The notes under the pieces are model-generated. The model did no database searches. It saw nothing but the letters and a program-made list of their open reading frames with translations, and was not told the DNA's origin. Below, in pieces: positions 8,329 to 18,365 of a DNA stretch of 33,142 bases. Origin of the DNA: Prasinococcaceae sp. CCMP 1430 (lineage: Eukaryota; Prasinodermophyta; Palmophyllophyceae; Prasinococcales; Prasinococcaceae). Within the stretch, counting starts at the first letter, position 1, and every line of letters starts with the position of its first letter. The stretch is from assembly GCA_013416795.1 (NCBI GenBank), contig RQSC01001393.1, positions 99,721-132,862 on the forward strand, in the 5' to 3' direction. A program made the translations under genes and the position numbers.

Positions 8329-11148
8329 CTGCCAGCCTCCTCATCCGTCGCCGGCGGCGCCGCGCCCTCCGCCGCCTCGGCCTCGTCGAACATGGCGTCG
8401 AAGTCCACGTCCTCCAGCACGTCGCCGTCCTCGTCGGCCGCCGCCGCGGCCAACTTCTGCTTGACGTCGACCTTGGGCGCCGCGGGCCTCGCCGGCTTGG
8501 CCGCCCTCCGGCGCGCCTTGCCGCCCCGGCCTTCGTCCTCGCCCTCAGCGTCCTCCTCCGAGGGAGGGCCATCCTCCTCGCCCTCAGAGAGGTCGTCGCC
8601 TTCCATCGCGTCATCGCCGTCGTCAACGTCGTCGTCGTCGTCGACGTCGTCGCCGCCGCCGGCGCCCGCGCGCGCGCCCTGGCTGGAGGGCGCGCCGCCG
8701 CCCACGGTGACCTCGTCCACGCTCCCGGCGGCCTTGCGGGCGGCAGCGGCCGCCTTGAACTGGACGTAGAACGCGTGCACGGCCGTCGCCCCGGCGCTCG
8801 CCGCCCTCTTGCCCTTGCCGCCGCGCGCGGCGGCGCGCTTCCCCTCGGCCTCGAACTCGTCGACGCTGTCGGCGTCCTTGGGGGCGAAGCTCACGCCCGC
8901 GCGGCGCGCCTTGACCGCCGCAGCGGTCTCGCCCACGGCCCCGAGCAGGTTCTGCGCGTGCTTCCGGAAGCGCTCCACCGGGCAGCTCTTGGCGAAGCGG
9001 CGCAGCTCGAGCATCGGCGCGAGCGTGAGCTCCGGGAAGGCGATGTGGTACGACCAGGCCGCCAGGTGGCGCGACAGCAGCTCGAAGGTGCGCAGCACGG
9101 CCTCCTCCTGATAGGCGCGCGTCTGGGCGAGGCTCTTGGGCGCCAGCAGCTGGCTGTCGAACACGCGCTGCACGCCGGCGCCGCCGCTGCCCGATCCGCC
9201 CGAGTCGCCGCGCGCGCCGCGCCTCCAGCTGGCGCCCGTGAGCACCTCCACCAGCGGCGCGGCGAGCGGCGCGTAGCACCGCGACGCCTCCGCCAGGTCG
9301 CACAGCGCGCGCACGCAGCGCAGGCGCAGCGGCCAGCGCTGCATGCTCGGCTGCAGGCGCGCGACGCCCGTGAGCAGCTGGCACAACGGGTACGCGAGCG
9401 CGCCGAGCTCCGATTCGTCGGGGTACGCGCACACCGCCGCGGACCACAGCTCGAGCAGCCCGACGTTGCGCCAGCCCTGCGCGAGGCGGGCGTCCGCCTG
9501 CGCGCGCCCCTGCAGCGCCTGGCGCAGCACGTTGGCGCACTCGCGCAGCCCGGCGAACGCCTGCGTGTACGCCGCGTCGAGGTCCTCGCCGCACAGCGCC
9601 ACGACGCACTCGCGCTGGAAGGCAACGCGGGCGACCTCCGACGCCGCCGCAGTGCGCGCGTTGGCTGCGTAGCCGGCGCACATGCCCTTGAGCACGCGGG
9701 GCAGGAAGCCCTCGGGCATGCACAGCGCCTGGGCGTGCAGCAGCTCCCACGCGCAGTGGCGCGCGTGCACGCCCTCGCCGCGCGACCAGCACGCGAGCGC
9801 TGAGGTCATGGACTTGCGCGCGAGGCGCTCGTGCGCGCGCATGAGGGGCGCCAGCCGTGCGAGCGAGCGGTAGGTGAAGGCCAGCATCGCCTCGTCGGTC
9901 ATCTGCTCCAGCGCGTGCACCGCCGACGAGATGAAGCTCTTTGACAGCGGGCCCACCGTCTTCTTCCAGCGCGAGTGCTTCTCGGGCTCCTTCGGGAGCG
10001 CAGGCGCGGCGGAGGGCGCGTCCTTGCCGCCCTTGGCGCCCTTGCCCTGCTGCGCGTGCTTCCCGCCCGTGGCGAACACCATGGCGAAGACCTTGTGCAT
10101 GGAGGTCAACGAGCGCGTCATCACGCGCGTGAAGACCGAGCTCGTGGTGATGTCCACCTTGAGCGACTCCTCGCCCCGCCCGTCCATGTCATCGCCTGAT
10201 CGCCGTCGTCGTGGCCGCGCGCTTCGTCAGCCGACCGCAATGCGCACGCGCGCGCTGCTAGCTCTGCGAGCGCCCGAGCGCGTGTCAAGTCCAGCCGTCG
10301 CTCCTGCTGCCGCCCCCACCGGCCTCCATCCGCCCGCCGTCTGCGGCGCGCCCGCCGGTTTGCGGGCGCGCGTGGCTCAGAAAGTTTGAGGTATATGGTT
10401 ATGTCATCGACATTGCTGCAGCACCTGCTGCTGCTCCGTTGGTGATGCATGTAAAGTGGGTCGTCATTGCCACGCAGAAACACCCGGTGGGAGGGCGCAC
10501 TGAGGGGCCGGCGGACGGAGGGCCAGGGGCACCGAAGGAGCGCGCAGGCGACGGCGGGTACAAGGCTCGCGCTCGCGCGCACGCACCGTGGTAACACGCC
10601 GCGCGGAACGCGCGCACGATCGCGCGCGTCGCGTCCACGTCGCCCGAGCGCATCGCGGCGTCGAACCACGCGTCGACCTGAGACACGGTCACGACGTTGC
10701 GCGGCGCCTTGGGCTGCCGTGGGGGCCGCGACGGGGAGGCGGGTCCGGTGCGAGGGGGCGGACGATGTCAGGCGATCGCCACCTTGACGCGAGGGGGCGC
10801 GCCGCGCAGAGTCGGGCGCAGAAAGCAGACGGCGCGAGCACGCGCACGCACCTCGTCCTCCTCGTCGCCCTCCTCCTCCTCATCCTCGTCCTCCTCGTCC
10901 TCCTCGTCCTCCTCCACGTCCTCATCGCCGGTGCCCTCATATTTGAGAAGGTCGGAGTCGTTCTGCTCAAGAAATTTGTAGAACTCGGGGTCCTTCTTGG
11001 TGAGGGCCTCGAGGTGGCGCACGTGCGCCTCGTCGTCCTCCTCGTCGCTCTCGCTCTCGCTCTCGCTCCCGCTGCTGCTCGCCCCGTCGTCGGAGGCGTC
11101 GGCGTCCGCGTCGAGGAAGTCGCCGTCGAGGAACTCGTCCGCGGACAT
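8329..11148 (-). CDS. NOC2: Nucleolar complex protein 2 (NOC2/NOC2L), 3 exons plus possible DUF3727 exon
   Basis: Ribosome-biogenesis factor; in yeast Noc2 pairs with Noc1 and then Noc3 to move pre-60S particles from nucleolus to nucleoplasm. Exons 10852-11148, 10587-10713 and 8329-10195; introns 10714-10851 and 10196-10586 both keep phase and contain CTGAC. ATG 11148 is the first in its frame (a stop lies upstream at 11308-11310). Family landmarks in order: MSADEFLDGDFLD; HLEALTKKDPEFYKFLEQND; an acidic Glu/Asp run; VSQVDAWFDAAM and FRAACYHG across the exon 2/3 junction; YPLCQLLTGVARLQP; LRLRCVRALCDLA; SYHIAFPELTLAP; LRRFAKSCPVERFRKHAQNL; RRAGVSFAPKDADSVDEFE. An Ala/Lys-rich and very acidic tail follows. 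Reading through the donor at 8328 instead of splicing ends at a TGA at 8193-8195 after a basic tail. Confidence 0.9.
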
Positions 11149-11722
11149 CGACGCCACGCGCGCCTGCTTCTTCCCGGCTGGCGCGATCCCGCCGGACCCG
11201 TTGGCCGCCACGCCCTTGGCGCCCCTGCCGCCCTTCGCCCCCTTGGTGCCCTTGGCTCCCCTGGCGCCCGCGCGCCACCACCTTTGCGCGTCCAGCACAC
11301 CCAACTTTCAATTCCGTCGTTTCGACAACACGACCACGCAGAGCGCACTTTGGGCCAACACCCAATAAAATGTATGCGTTTTGACATTCAAAGTCTCGGG
11401 AGGACGCGTCCTTCACCGTGGAAAACTCGCGTATCGGTAATTTGGGCGGCCGCTGCGCGCGTTCGCGGCGCGCGCCCGCGCGCTCTTTCCCCCCCTTTCC
11501 CGCCAGGCAGAGGGGAAAAGCGACGGGAAATGCTGCAGAGCAATCTTACGGATGAGGTAACTGCGCCTTACCGTAGTTTGTAACGCATTTGTGATGTTCC
11601 AAATGAATTGTCGGAATAGTGAGCCAAGGTCCAGTCTGGGCATTTTTGGCCCTTTTTTTGCGAGGCGAAGCATAAAAAAAAAAAAACGGGCGGGCGCGGG
11701 TGCGGGCGCGGCGCGGCGTGGC
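11149..11722. promoter_or_regulatory. Bidirectional promoter between NOC2 (-) and the kinase (+)
   Basis: About 570 bp between divergent starts, with an AT-rich core at 11300-11690. Seen: TGCGTTTTGAC at 11375-11385 (a copy of the dispersed TCAAAACGCA motif on the minus strand), a perfect 12-bp palindrome AGGACGCGTCCT at 11401-11412, inverted GGTAA/TTACC arms near 11556-11573, and TATA-like GCATAAAA at 11670-11677 followed by an A tract, about 45 bp before the kinase ATG. Function is inferred. Confidence 0.5.
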
Positions 11723-12529
11723 ATGGCACCAGCGAGTGATGGCGATGCCGCCTACCTGCAGCTCTTCTACCAGCAGTTCTACTCGCAGCAGCAGCGGAAG
11801 GCCGCACGGCAGGGGCAGCGCGTCGAGGAGCAGCAGCAGCGGCAGCAGCGGCGGCAACAGCTCCTGCAGCAGCAACCGCGCGGGCAGCAGCAGCAGCGGC
11901 AGCAGCAGCCGCCTCGAGCGCCTTGGGGAGACCCCGGCAAGTTCGCGGGGCGCTCGGTGGCGCGCTCGTACCGCGAGCACCGCTTTTCGTTCGAGGGCGG
12001 CGCGAAGAACGCGCGCTTGCGCTCAGCTCGCGATGGCCGCACCCCGCGCGCGCCGCAGCGCTCGCAGTCGGCCTCGCGTGCGGCGCAGGACTCGCGGGCC
12101 CTGGCGGGGAAGCAGCGCAGGCCGCAGACCGTGACGGCAGCGACGACGGCAGCGGAGAGGCTGTCGCTCGCCAAGGCGATCAAGGGCGCTCGGGGGGGGG
12201 CGCCGGGTGGTGGCGCGTCTGCGAGCACCAACGCGCGCACCGGCGCCGCCGATGGCGAGGTGGCGTACGAACATGTCAACGTCGGTGCGCTGGATGTGGT
12301 GCCTGCTCCCGCGCCTCCGCAAACGCGCCGAAATGGCGAGCGCGCCTTCCTGCGCGCGAGCGTGAGCGTCGCGCCAGCACTCGAGACGCAGGGACAGACT
12401 GGGGCAATCGGGGCGCGCGCCCCCCTGGCCAGGGGCGACGCAGGAAAGCTCGCGCACGGACCGGCCGACGTAGTGGTCACCCATGCGCCAGGGCGCCATC
12501 TGGAGAGCACGCGACATCACCGCGGGTCC

Positions 12530-12567
<38 letters not shown>

Positions 12568-14191
12568 CGCGCTTGGGCAGCAGCAGCTTCACTACCACAA
12601 GCAACAGCACCGTCCGCACAGCCAGCACGAACAGGTGTACGGCCACGCCGAGCACGCCGCGCCGTACGACGCTCGCCAGTCGCACGCGCGCGCACACCGC
12701 GGCCACGCCCACTCCCAGGCCCGCTCGCGTTCGCGCCTGAGCACGTCAGGCGCTGGCATCGCCGACAAGGGTCGCATGGGCGAGCGCGGCGCGCCAGTGA
12801 ATGAGCTGAGCGCCCAATTGCCGGGCTACAAGATCGGCATGTCGATCGGCGAGGGCGGGTTCTGCACGGTCCGCGCCGGGGTGCATCGGCTCACGGGTGC
12901 GGCGGTTGCGGTCAAGGTGTACGACAAGCGCCGACTTGGCGACCCGGCAGACCGCCGTCGTGTGGGCCGCGAGATTCGCGTGCTGAAGCGCCTCGCGTCG
13001 CCGCGCGTCATCCAGTTGCTCGAGGTTGTAGACGCGCCCTCCCGCATGTTCATGGTGATGGAGCGCGCGGCTAATGGCAGCCTGCTAGACTACGTGCGCT
13101 CCCGCAAGCGCCTCGATGAGCCCACGGCGCGCAAGTTCTTTTGCCAGGCGGTCGCAGGCATCGAGTACTGCCACAGGCACCTCGTTGTGCACAGGGACAT
13201 CAAGCTTGAAAACCTGCTGCTCGACGAGAACGACAATCTGCGTCTCATTGACTTCGGCCTGGCAGCCATCCTGCCCCCGGGCCCTCCGAAGAAGCTCAAG
13301 GTGCACTGCGGCAGTCCCTCCTACGCCGCGCCCGAGATCGTCGGAAGGACCCTGTACGACGGCCCTCCGGTTGACGTGTGGTCTCTCGGCGTCGTGACCT
13401 TCGCAATGCTCGCTGGGTACTTGCCCTTTCACGCACGCAACAACAAGCAAGAGCTGTGCCAAAAGATCATGCGCGGCGCCTTCACGCTGCCGGACTTCAT
13501 CTCTCGCGACGCAGCGGATTTGCTGAAGCGCATGCTGACCGTTGACCCCAGCCAGCGCATCACCGTCGGTGGGCTGTGGTCGCACCCGTGGGTCTCGGGG
13601 AGGGACGCAGGTGGCCTGAGCGAGGGTGCGGCGGCCTCGTATGGGGGCGACGCGCGTGGCGCGCGGCCCGGGACGGCTACCGCGGTCATGATGCGAGGCT
13701 CTGCGGCCGATGCGCGCGCGCTCGGATACGGCAGCGGGTGGGCTGGCCTGAGCAGCGGGCTCGGGGCCGAGCCTCGCGACTCGGACGGCACACCACAGGC
13801 CTTGCCAAGCCACGCAGATGCCATTGCAAACGAGGCCCTCGACGAGGACCTCATCCGTGCGCTGGAGGGCTTCGGCTACGAGCGAGGAGCAATCGTGGGC
13901 GCGGTCTCATCGGGCGAGCACAACTACCTCACGGCAAGCTACTGGCTCATGCAGCAGGCGCGCCGGAGGAGCGAAGCGGTCAAGTCGTGGGCGGCGGACG
14001 GGACGCAAGCCCCCTCGGCAGCAATGTCATCTGGCGGTGGCGTCTGTCGCCCAGCGTCGGCGCCCCACGCCGCCGCATCGGCGTCCGCACCGGGAGCAGT
14101 GGCAGAGTCGAGCCGAACGCCTGCATCGGCCGCCGCGGGCCCGCAGTGCGCCGCCGCACACGTGCGCAGCAGGGCCGCGTGGGGCTCGTAG
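11723..14191 (+). CDS. SNF1/MARK-like Ser/Thr protein kinase with C-terminal UBA-like domain
   Basis: CAMK-group kinase, 822 aa, intronless. Residues 1-365 are Gln/Arg/His/Ala-rich and probably disordered, with a CAG-encoded Gln tract. The kinase domain is at about 369-625: glycine loop IGEGGFCTV, K398 (AVKVYDK), HRDIKLEN with D492, DFG at 510-512, CGSPSYAAPE ending at E538. HRD-I-K-x-E-N and CGSPxYAAPE place it with AMPK/SNF1, MARK and BRSK. A UBA-like segment lies near 705-750 (IRALEGFGYERGAIVGAV, YLTASYWLMQQ), as in MARK/BRSK/AMPK kinases. Odd: the activation-loop threonine phosphorylated by LKB1-type kinases is Val (V527, LKVHCGSP where AMPK has LRTSCGSP). ATG 11723 is preferred because it follows the TATA-like box; ATG 11594 in the same frame would add 43 low-complexity residues. 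Confidence 0.9.
12531..12565 (+). repeat. CAG trinucleotide run (poly-Gln)
   Basis: About eleven consecutive CAG codons inside the N-terminal region of the kinase gene, giving an uninterrupted Gln tract followed by more Gln/His. Shorter CAG clusters lie at 11773-11910 in the same frame. Pure codon use suggests replication slippage. Confidence 0.9.
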
Positions 14192-14523
14192 CGCGACGTT
14201 CCCCCCCCTAATATCAGTTCGAGTAACACTTGCTTTGCATGGATGCTACGCTGTCCTCGCCAGCGCCGTCGCGTCGCCCCGACGGACAAGGAGTCCGGTG
14301 GCCCTGTTACAAATCCGGTTTCTTATTAACACAGTCACGATTTTTTTCGTGCAGCACCCACCAATCATACACTTGTGCTGCGGGTCAAGGCGATGAGTAA
14401 ATGCGGAGGCCGAGGCTGTGCCGCAGACTGCTATGCGGGTACAGCTTCGGTGCTCGGCCTGCCTCTTTCAACAATCTTCAATCAATCGAACCCGTTGTGC
14501 TCGGGCGACACGCGAGTCGCGCT
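14192..14523. other. Convergent intergenic region, no gene recognised
   Basis: Between the stop codons of the kinase (+) and the WD40 gene (-). The part at 14290-14390 is AT-richer, with TTCTTATTAAC and a T tract at 14340-14347. It presumably holds both 3' UTRs. No standard poly(A) signal was seen. Confidence 0.6.
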
Positions 14524-16503
14524 TCAAGCGCGTCGGCGAACCTTCACCCCAGAGAAGTAGGCGGCGACGTTGGACATGTCCTGCAGCTCGTACAAGGCGA
14601 GCGTGCCGGCACTGCCGCCGCTGAGCAGCAGCGGCGAGCCGAGCGAGACGCCACGCGGCTGCCATGCGAGCGCGGAGACCACCTCGCATGCGCAGGCCGC
14701 CGTGCTATCGGACGGAGGCGTGCCAGCGGCGGGCGCGGTCGGGTCGGCGGCGCTCTGCTCACGCTCGCCGCCGCCGCTGCCGCCCTCGGCGCCACGCTCG
14801 CGCACGCCGAGCGAGTTGCGCGCGACGGCTGTGGGGCGCGCACGCGGGAGGCGATGGAGGGGACGGGTGGCGCAGCGGGGTCAGCGGCGAGCGCGAGCGA
14901 TCCTGTTCGCAGGGCGCGGCACGAGAGCGACGCAGACGCGCACGCGCGGATCGCCGCGGCCACGGGCGGGCGCGCGCGCGCGCTCTCTCTCACCGTCGCG
15001 CCAGTGCTCGTTGTACACGTAGACGTGCCCATCCTCGCTGCCGCACGCGGCCATCACGCCGCCGTGCTCCAGGTCGGCATCGCTGATGGAGAAGCCCAGA
15101 GGGCCGCAGGCGCCCACATTCTGGTGCGCGTACCAGCTGCGGACGTGCGCGTCGTTCCAGTCGTGCGGCTGCGCGCCCGGCGGCGCGACGCTGCCGTCTT
15201 CGCTGCCGTCGTCCGATTCGGACTGGACGTTGCACAGCCGCGCGCCCGCTCCGGCGGTCAGCATGCCCACCCGATCGGGGCGCCCGTAGCAGACGCTCTC
15301 GAGGACGCCCTCGACCTCGATGCTCTGGATGTGGCAGAGCCCGGCATTGGCGTCGTCGCCCGCCGCCCGCGCGCGCAGGCGAGCGGACGTGCGCTTGCGC
15401 GTCGCGGGCGACCCGGCCTCGCGCGCGTGCGAGACGTCGTATATGTGCACGAGCCCCGCGGCGGTGCCGACGGCGAGGCGGTTGTCGCTGGCCGAGGAGA
15501 AGCCGATCGACCGCACCGCGCTGCGACAGCCCACGGCGATCTCCCTGACGTCGCTCCTGTCGGGCACGCGCCGCAGCGTCTGCGCGGTCGCGCGCACCGT
15601 CACGAGCGACACGATGCCGCCGTCGGTGCCGACGGCGATCATCGAGCCGCACGAGTCCGCGTCCGCGCCCGCCAGCCCCTCCGCGCAGGCGCCGTTGCCC
15701 GCGCGCAGGATCGCGTGTCCTTCGACCTCGCTCCCGGTGGTGTCCGCGCCGTCGACGCTCCGGCCGTCGGCGTCCTCGCGCGGGCAGGGCGCGGCGATGC
15801 AGGTGATGTCCCCCCCCTCGACGACCGTCTCCATGACCATCGAGCCGGTGGAGAAGTCGAACACCATGAGGTTGCCGCCGGCGCCGCCCGCGGCCAGCAT
15901 GGAGTCGCTCCCCGGCACCCAGCAGATGCCGCCGGGGTGGCCGTCGGGGCGCACCCAGTGCGCGGTGGCGGAGAACGAGCTGGCGGCGGCCGCGACGGCG
16001 TCGCCGGCGGGGGTGGACGACCCGCTCGTGCCGACGCCCACGAGGTCGTTGCTGCTCCCGCACACCGGCCGCATGCCGAGCGCCGGCCCCGCCCCCGTCC
16101 CACCGCCGCCGTTGGCCGCCAGCGCGTCCGCCAGCGTGAACACGCTCACCTTGCCGCTCGCCCCCGCGACGGCGAAGTACCTGCCGCTGGGGTGCCACGC
16201 GATCTCCTCGACGCGCTCCTTGCCGCCTTTGCCGCCGCGCCCCCCCGCCGCCGCCGCGCGGTGCGACACGAGCGTCAGGCGGCTCGGCGGCGGCATGGTG
16301 CGCTCCGCCCAGCTGCTGCGGAAGCTCCAGGGCACCACCCGCGGCATGCCGGGCCTGCCCTTGCCCGTCAGCGATCCCGATCCCCCGCCCCCCGCCCCGC
16401 GATCGCCCAGGGCGGCCGCGACGTGCGCCACCGCGCGCGCGACGTCCGCGTCGCGCGCGCTCTCCCCGTCGCCGCCACTCGCGGCTCGCGGCCTGCCCGG
16501 CCG
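14524..16503 (-). CDS. WD40-repeat protein, 2 exons seen, 5' end unresolved
   Basis: Beta-propeller scaffold of about 600 residues; partner and role not recognised. WD-type strand pairs are visible: VEEIAWHPSGRYFAVAGASG, GGICWVPGSDSMLAAGGAGG, VRSIGFSSASDNRLAVGTAA with LVHIYDVS, GGVMAACGSEDGHVYVYNE, and LAWQPRG...LLLSGGSAGTLALYEL in the last exon. Intron 14829-14993 (GTGAGAGA donor, CCCCACAG acceptor, CTGAC present) joins HWRD to AVARNSLG in phase. N-terminal to the propeller is WSFRSSWAERT. The frame opens just after a TGA that lies in CACTGACGCCGCCAG, a good branchpoint-acceptor pair, so exon 2 probably starts at 16503 and a first exon lies upstream. In-frame ATG 16347 is the first Met; ATG 16543 is in a different frame but has strong coding bias. 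Confidence 0.75.
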
Positions 16504-16643
16504 CTGGCGGCGTCAGTGGGGGTGTCGGGGGCCGCGACGACATCGGCGCGCGCGGCGACGTGGAAACCAGGTTACGAAAGCTCCCCGGGTTACGGGGTGC
16601 GCCAAAGGGGAGTCGAAGCGTGCCGTGCGGAGTGTGGGCCGAG

Positions 16644-16853
16644 ATGGGCCGGCGCCTTGACGCGGGCTACCAGGCGCTCTACCATTTCCTGGAGTGTTCG
16701 GACGGGCCCGAGCAGGAGAAGAAGCCGTGGGGCACGCTGGCGACTGTGGCGCGCCTCGACGAGCGCTGCAACACTACCACATTCAACGCGTCCAGGCGCG
16801 CGCCGGCAAACCCCGCCACCGGCTGGAAGTGCCATCAGAAGACACTGGGCTGA
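16644..16853 (+). CDS. Possible short coding fragment, 69 aa, unrecognised
   Basis: The open frame from ATG 16644 to TGA 16851 has strong G/C at third positions through its first two thirds, including YQALYHFLECSDGPEQEKK and WGTLATVARLDERCN, unlike the neighbouring noncoding DNA. It is not recognised. It could be a gene remnant, one exon of an unseen gene, or chance. It points away from the WD40 gene. Confidence 0.2.
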   Translation: MGRRLDAGYQALYHFLECSDGPEQEKKPWGTLATVARLDERCNTTTFNASRRAPANPATGWKCHQKTLG

Positions 16854-17129
16854 AGCGCATCGCGGGACGCGAAGCCGATTCGTGCCAGCGAAGGCAGGCG
16901 AGCGCACGGATGCAGATGCACTCCATTTCTCCAACGACGAGATGGTCGGACGCCCGCGCTCCCGCCTGGAAGCGCTGGCGCGCTCGCAGCGCGGCGTTGC
17001 GCAGCGCAGCGATGTAGTCTTCTCCGAGCAGCCCCCTCCAACCCCTTTCCATCCATNGCGGCGCGACGCCGGCCGCACCTGCAGCGCCGCCCGCGCGCAC
17101 CGGCCGCCGCGCGCGAAACGCGCCAATTT

Positions 17130-17470
17130 GGAATCCATAAATGTGTATGAAATACATTCGTTCATCCATAAATGGATACTGTAATACATATGGATTCAAT
17201 CGAGTGGATTCCGCTCTGCGCGCGCGCGCGCGCGCGCCGCAATTCAGCAGGGGCTCATAGGGCGGGACGGAACGCGAGACCAAACCAGCAAAACGGAATC
17301 CAATTGTGAATGTAGATAAACCATCGTTACGCGAATTGGATACTGCACACAAAGTGGATAAAACGACGCGGATTCCGAACCGCGCGGACGGATCGCGCGC
17401 GGGCGCGGGAGCCCGAATGCGCGCGCGTTTAGGGTTTTCATTGTGTTAGGGTCTATGATTCACGTGAATT
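17130..17470. other. AT-rich island with short direct and inverted repeats
   Basis: Low-GC block in GC-rich DNA. TCCATAAATG occurs twice (near 17134 and 17165), the second inside an inverted repeat ATCCAT-AA-ATGGAT (17164-17177); TGGATACTG occurs twice (near 17173 and 17337); GGATTCC or its reverse occurs several times. No open frame shows coding bias. It could be a promoter, a degraded mobile element or a replication-associated region; I see no ends that would define an element. Confidence 0.5.
17219..17237. repeat. CG dinucleotide run
   Basis: About nine CG repeats, a sequence able to adopt Z-DNA, sitting inside the AT-rich island. Confidence 0.9.
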
Positions 17471-17950
17471 TTTATGCGATCGACGCGCGTCCTCCGCGGA
17501 GGCGTGGTTTGGGGTGGCGTGGGGGAGTGCCGAACCGTGTGGGGCCGCGCGCGCGCGCGTGGCCGCGCGTCCACGCGACACGACACGCGTGTCGCGGAGG
17601 GGCACGAATGCACGCGCGCGCGGCCGCGCGGCCGCGCGTGTGTGCGTGCCCCTCCGCCAGCCTCTGACTGGCCCGGGCGCGCGCTGCGCCAGCGCAGCAG
17701 CGTGCGCGACTCGTCCAACGAAGCCCGCGGCCCCACGCCGCACACGTTTGAGAGCCCGGGGCCGCGGGCGCGGGCGCGCGGGCACGCGCGGGCGCGGCGC
17801 GCGCGCGTGGCGCGACGCCGTCGCGGCGTATTTTAACATCCGTAAAATTTTCCTCGTATTTGATTATCCATGTGTACATCGTGCGGAATAAAGTCCATTT
17901 CGGCGCGACGCACGCGAAAGATTCCGATTCGTATTCCGATTGACGCGGCG
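17471..17950. other. Intergenic: GC-alternating stretch then short AT-rich block
   Basis: 17500-17820 is dominated by CGCG/GCGC and GTGCGCG alternation; its open frames give only Arg/Ala/Pro-rich products. 17825-17940 turns AT-rich (ATTTTAACATCCGTAAAATT, GGAATAAAG) before the tandem repeat. No gene recognised. Confidence 0.55.
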
Positions 17951-18066
17951 CCCATCAAAACGCAGGCGCGATGGGTTGCGCCCGTCAAAACGCAGGCGCG
18001 ATGGAGTGCGCCCATCAAAACGCAGGCGCGATGGGTTGCGCCCGTCAAAACGCAGGCGCGAGGCTG
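17951..18066. repeat. 30-bp tandem repeat in a 60-bp higher-order pattern
   Basis: Units start at 17951, 17981, 18011 and 18041. Units 1 and 3 start CCCATCAAAACGCAGG and are identical; units 2 and 4 start CCCGTCAAAACGCAGG, so the array is an A-B-A-B 60-bp repeat. Units 1 and 3 carry the inverted repeat CCCATC/GATGGG. A diverged fragment with the same core lies at 18240-18253. The 30-bp period keeps frame, but the context is not coding. Confidence 0.93.
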
Positions 18067-18365
18067 TGCACCCCATCAGCTAGAAGCGCGCTGGTTCTCT
18101 CTTCGGGGAAAGAACCACTCTCATCCCGGTTCACTCACGGGAAAATCCCGATCGCGCCGCGCCCGTCCCCGGAGAGGCACGCGCGGACCAGGTTCGTCAT
18201 CCGCGAGCCCGTCGCAGCGCGGGCGCGATGGTGTGTCTGCCCATCAAAACGCATGCGTGCCCCTCCGGGCGAGCTTCGGGGCGCGCGCGGCGGCGGCGAG
18301 TCAGCAGCGGCAGCGCGCGCGGGCCGCGGGGTGGGGTTTGCGGAAGCCGATTTCGGCGCGCGCGC

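Noticed and set aside
8157-9803. A 548-codon plus-strand open frame across the NOC2 gene
   Set aside because: Arg/Leu/His-rich antisense shadow; NOC2 on the other strand is clear.
14401-17184. A 927-codon open frame on the plus strand antisense to the WD40 gene
   Set aside because: It is the mirror of GC-biased coding sequence: Arg/Ala/Gly-rich, no domain, wrong third-position bias. The minus strand has recognisable WD repeats.
17428-17454. TTTAGGG and TTAGGG copies suggesting an interstitial telomere
   Set aside because: Only two separate, non-tandem units; consistent with chance in an AT-rich stretch.
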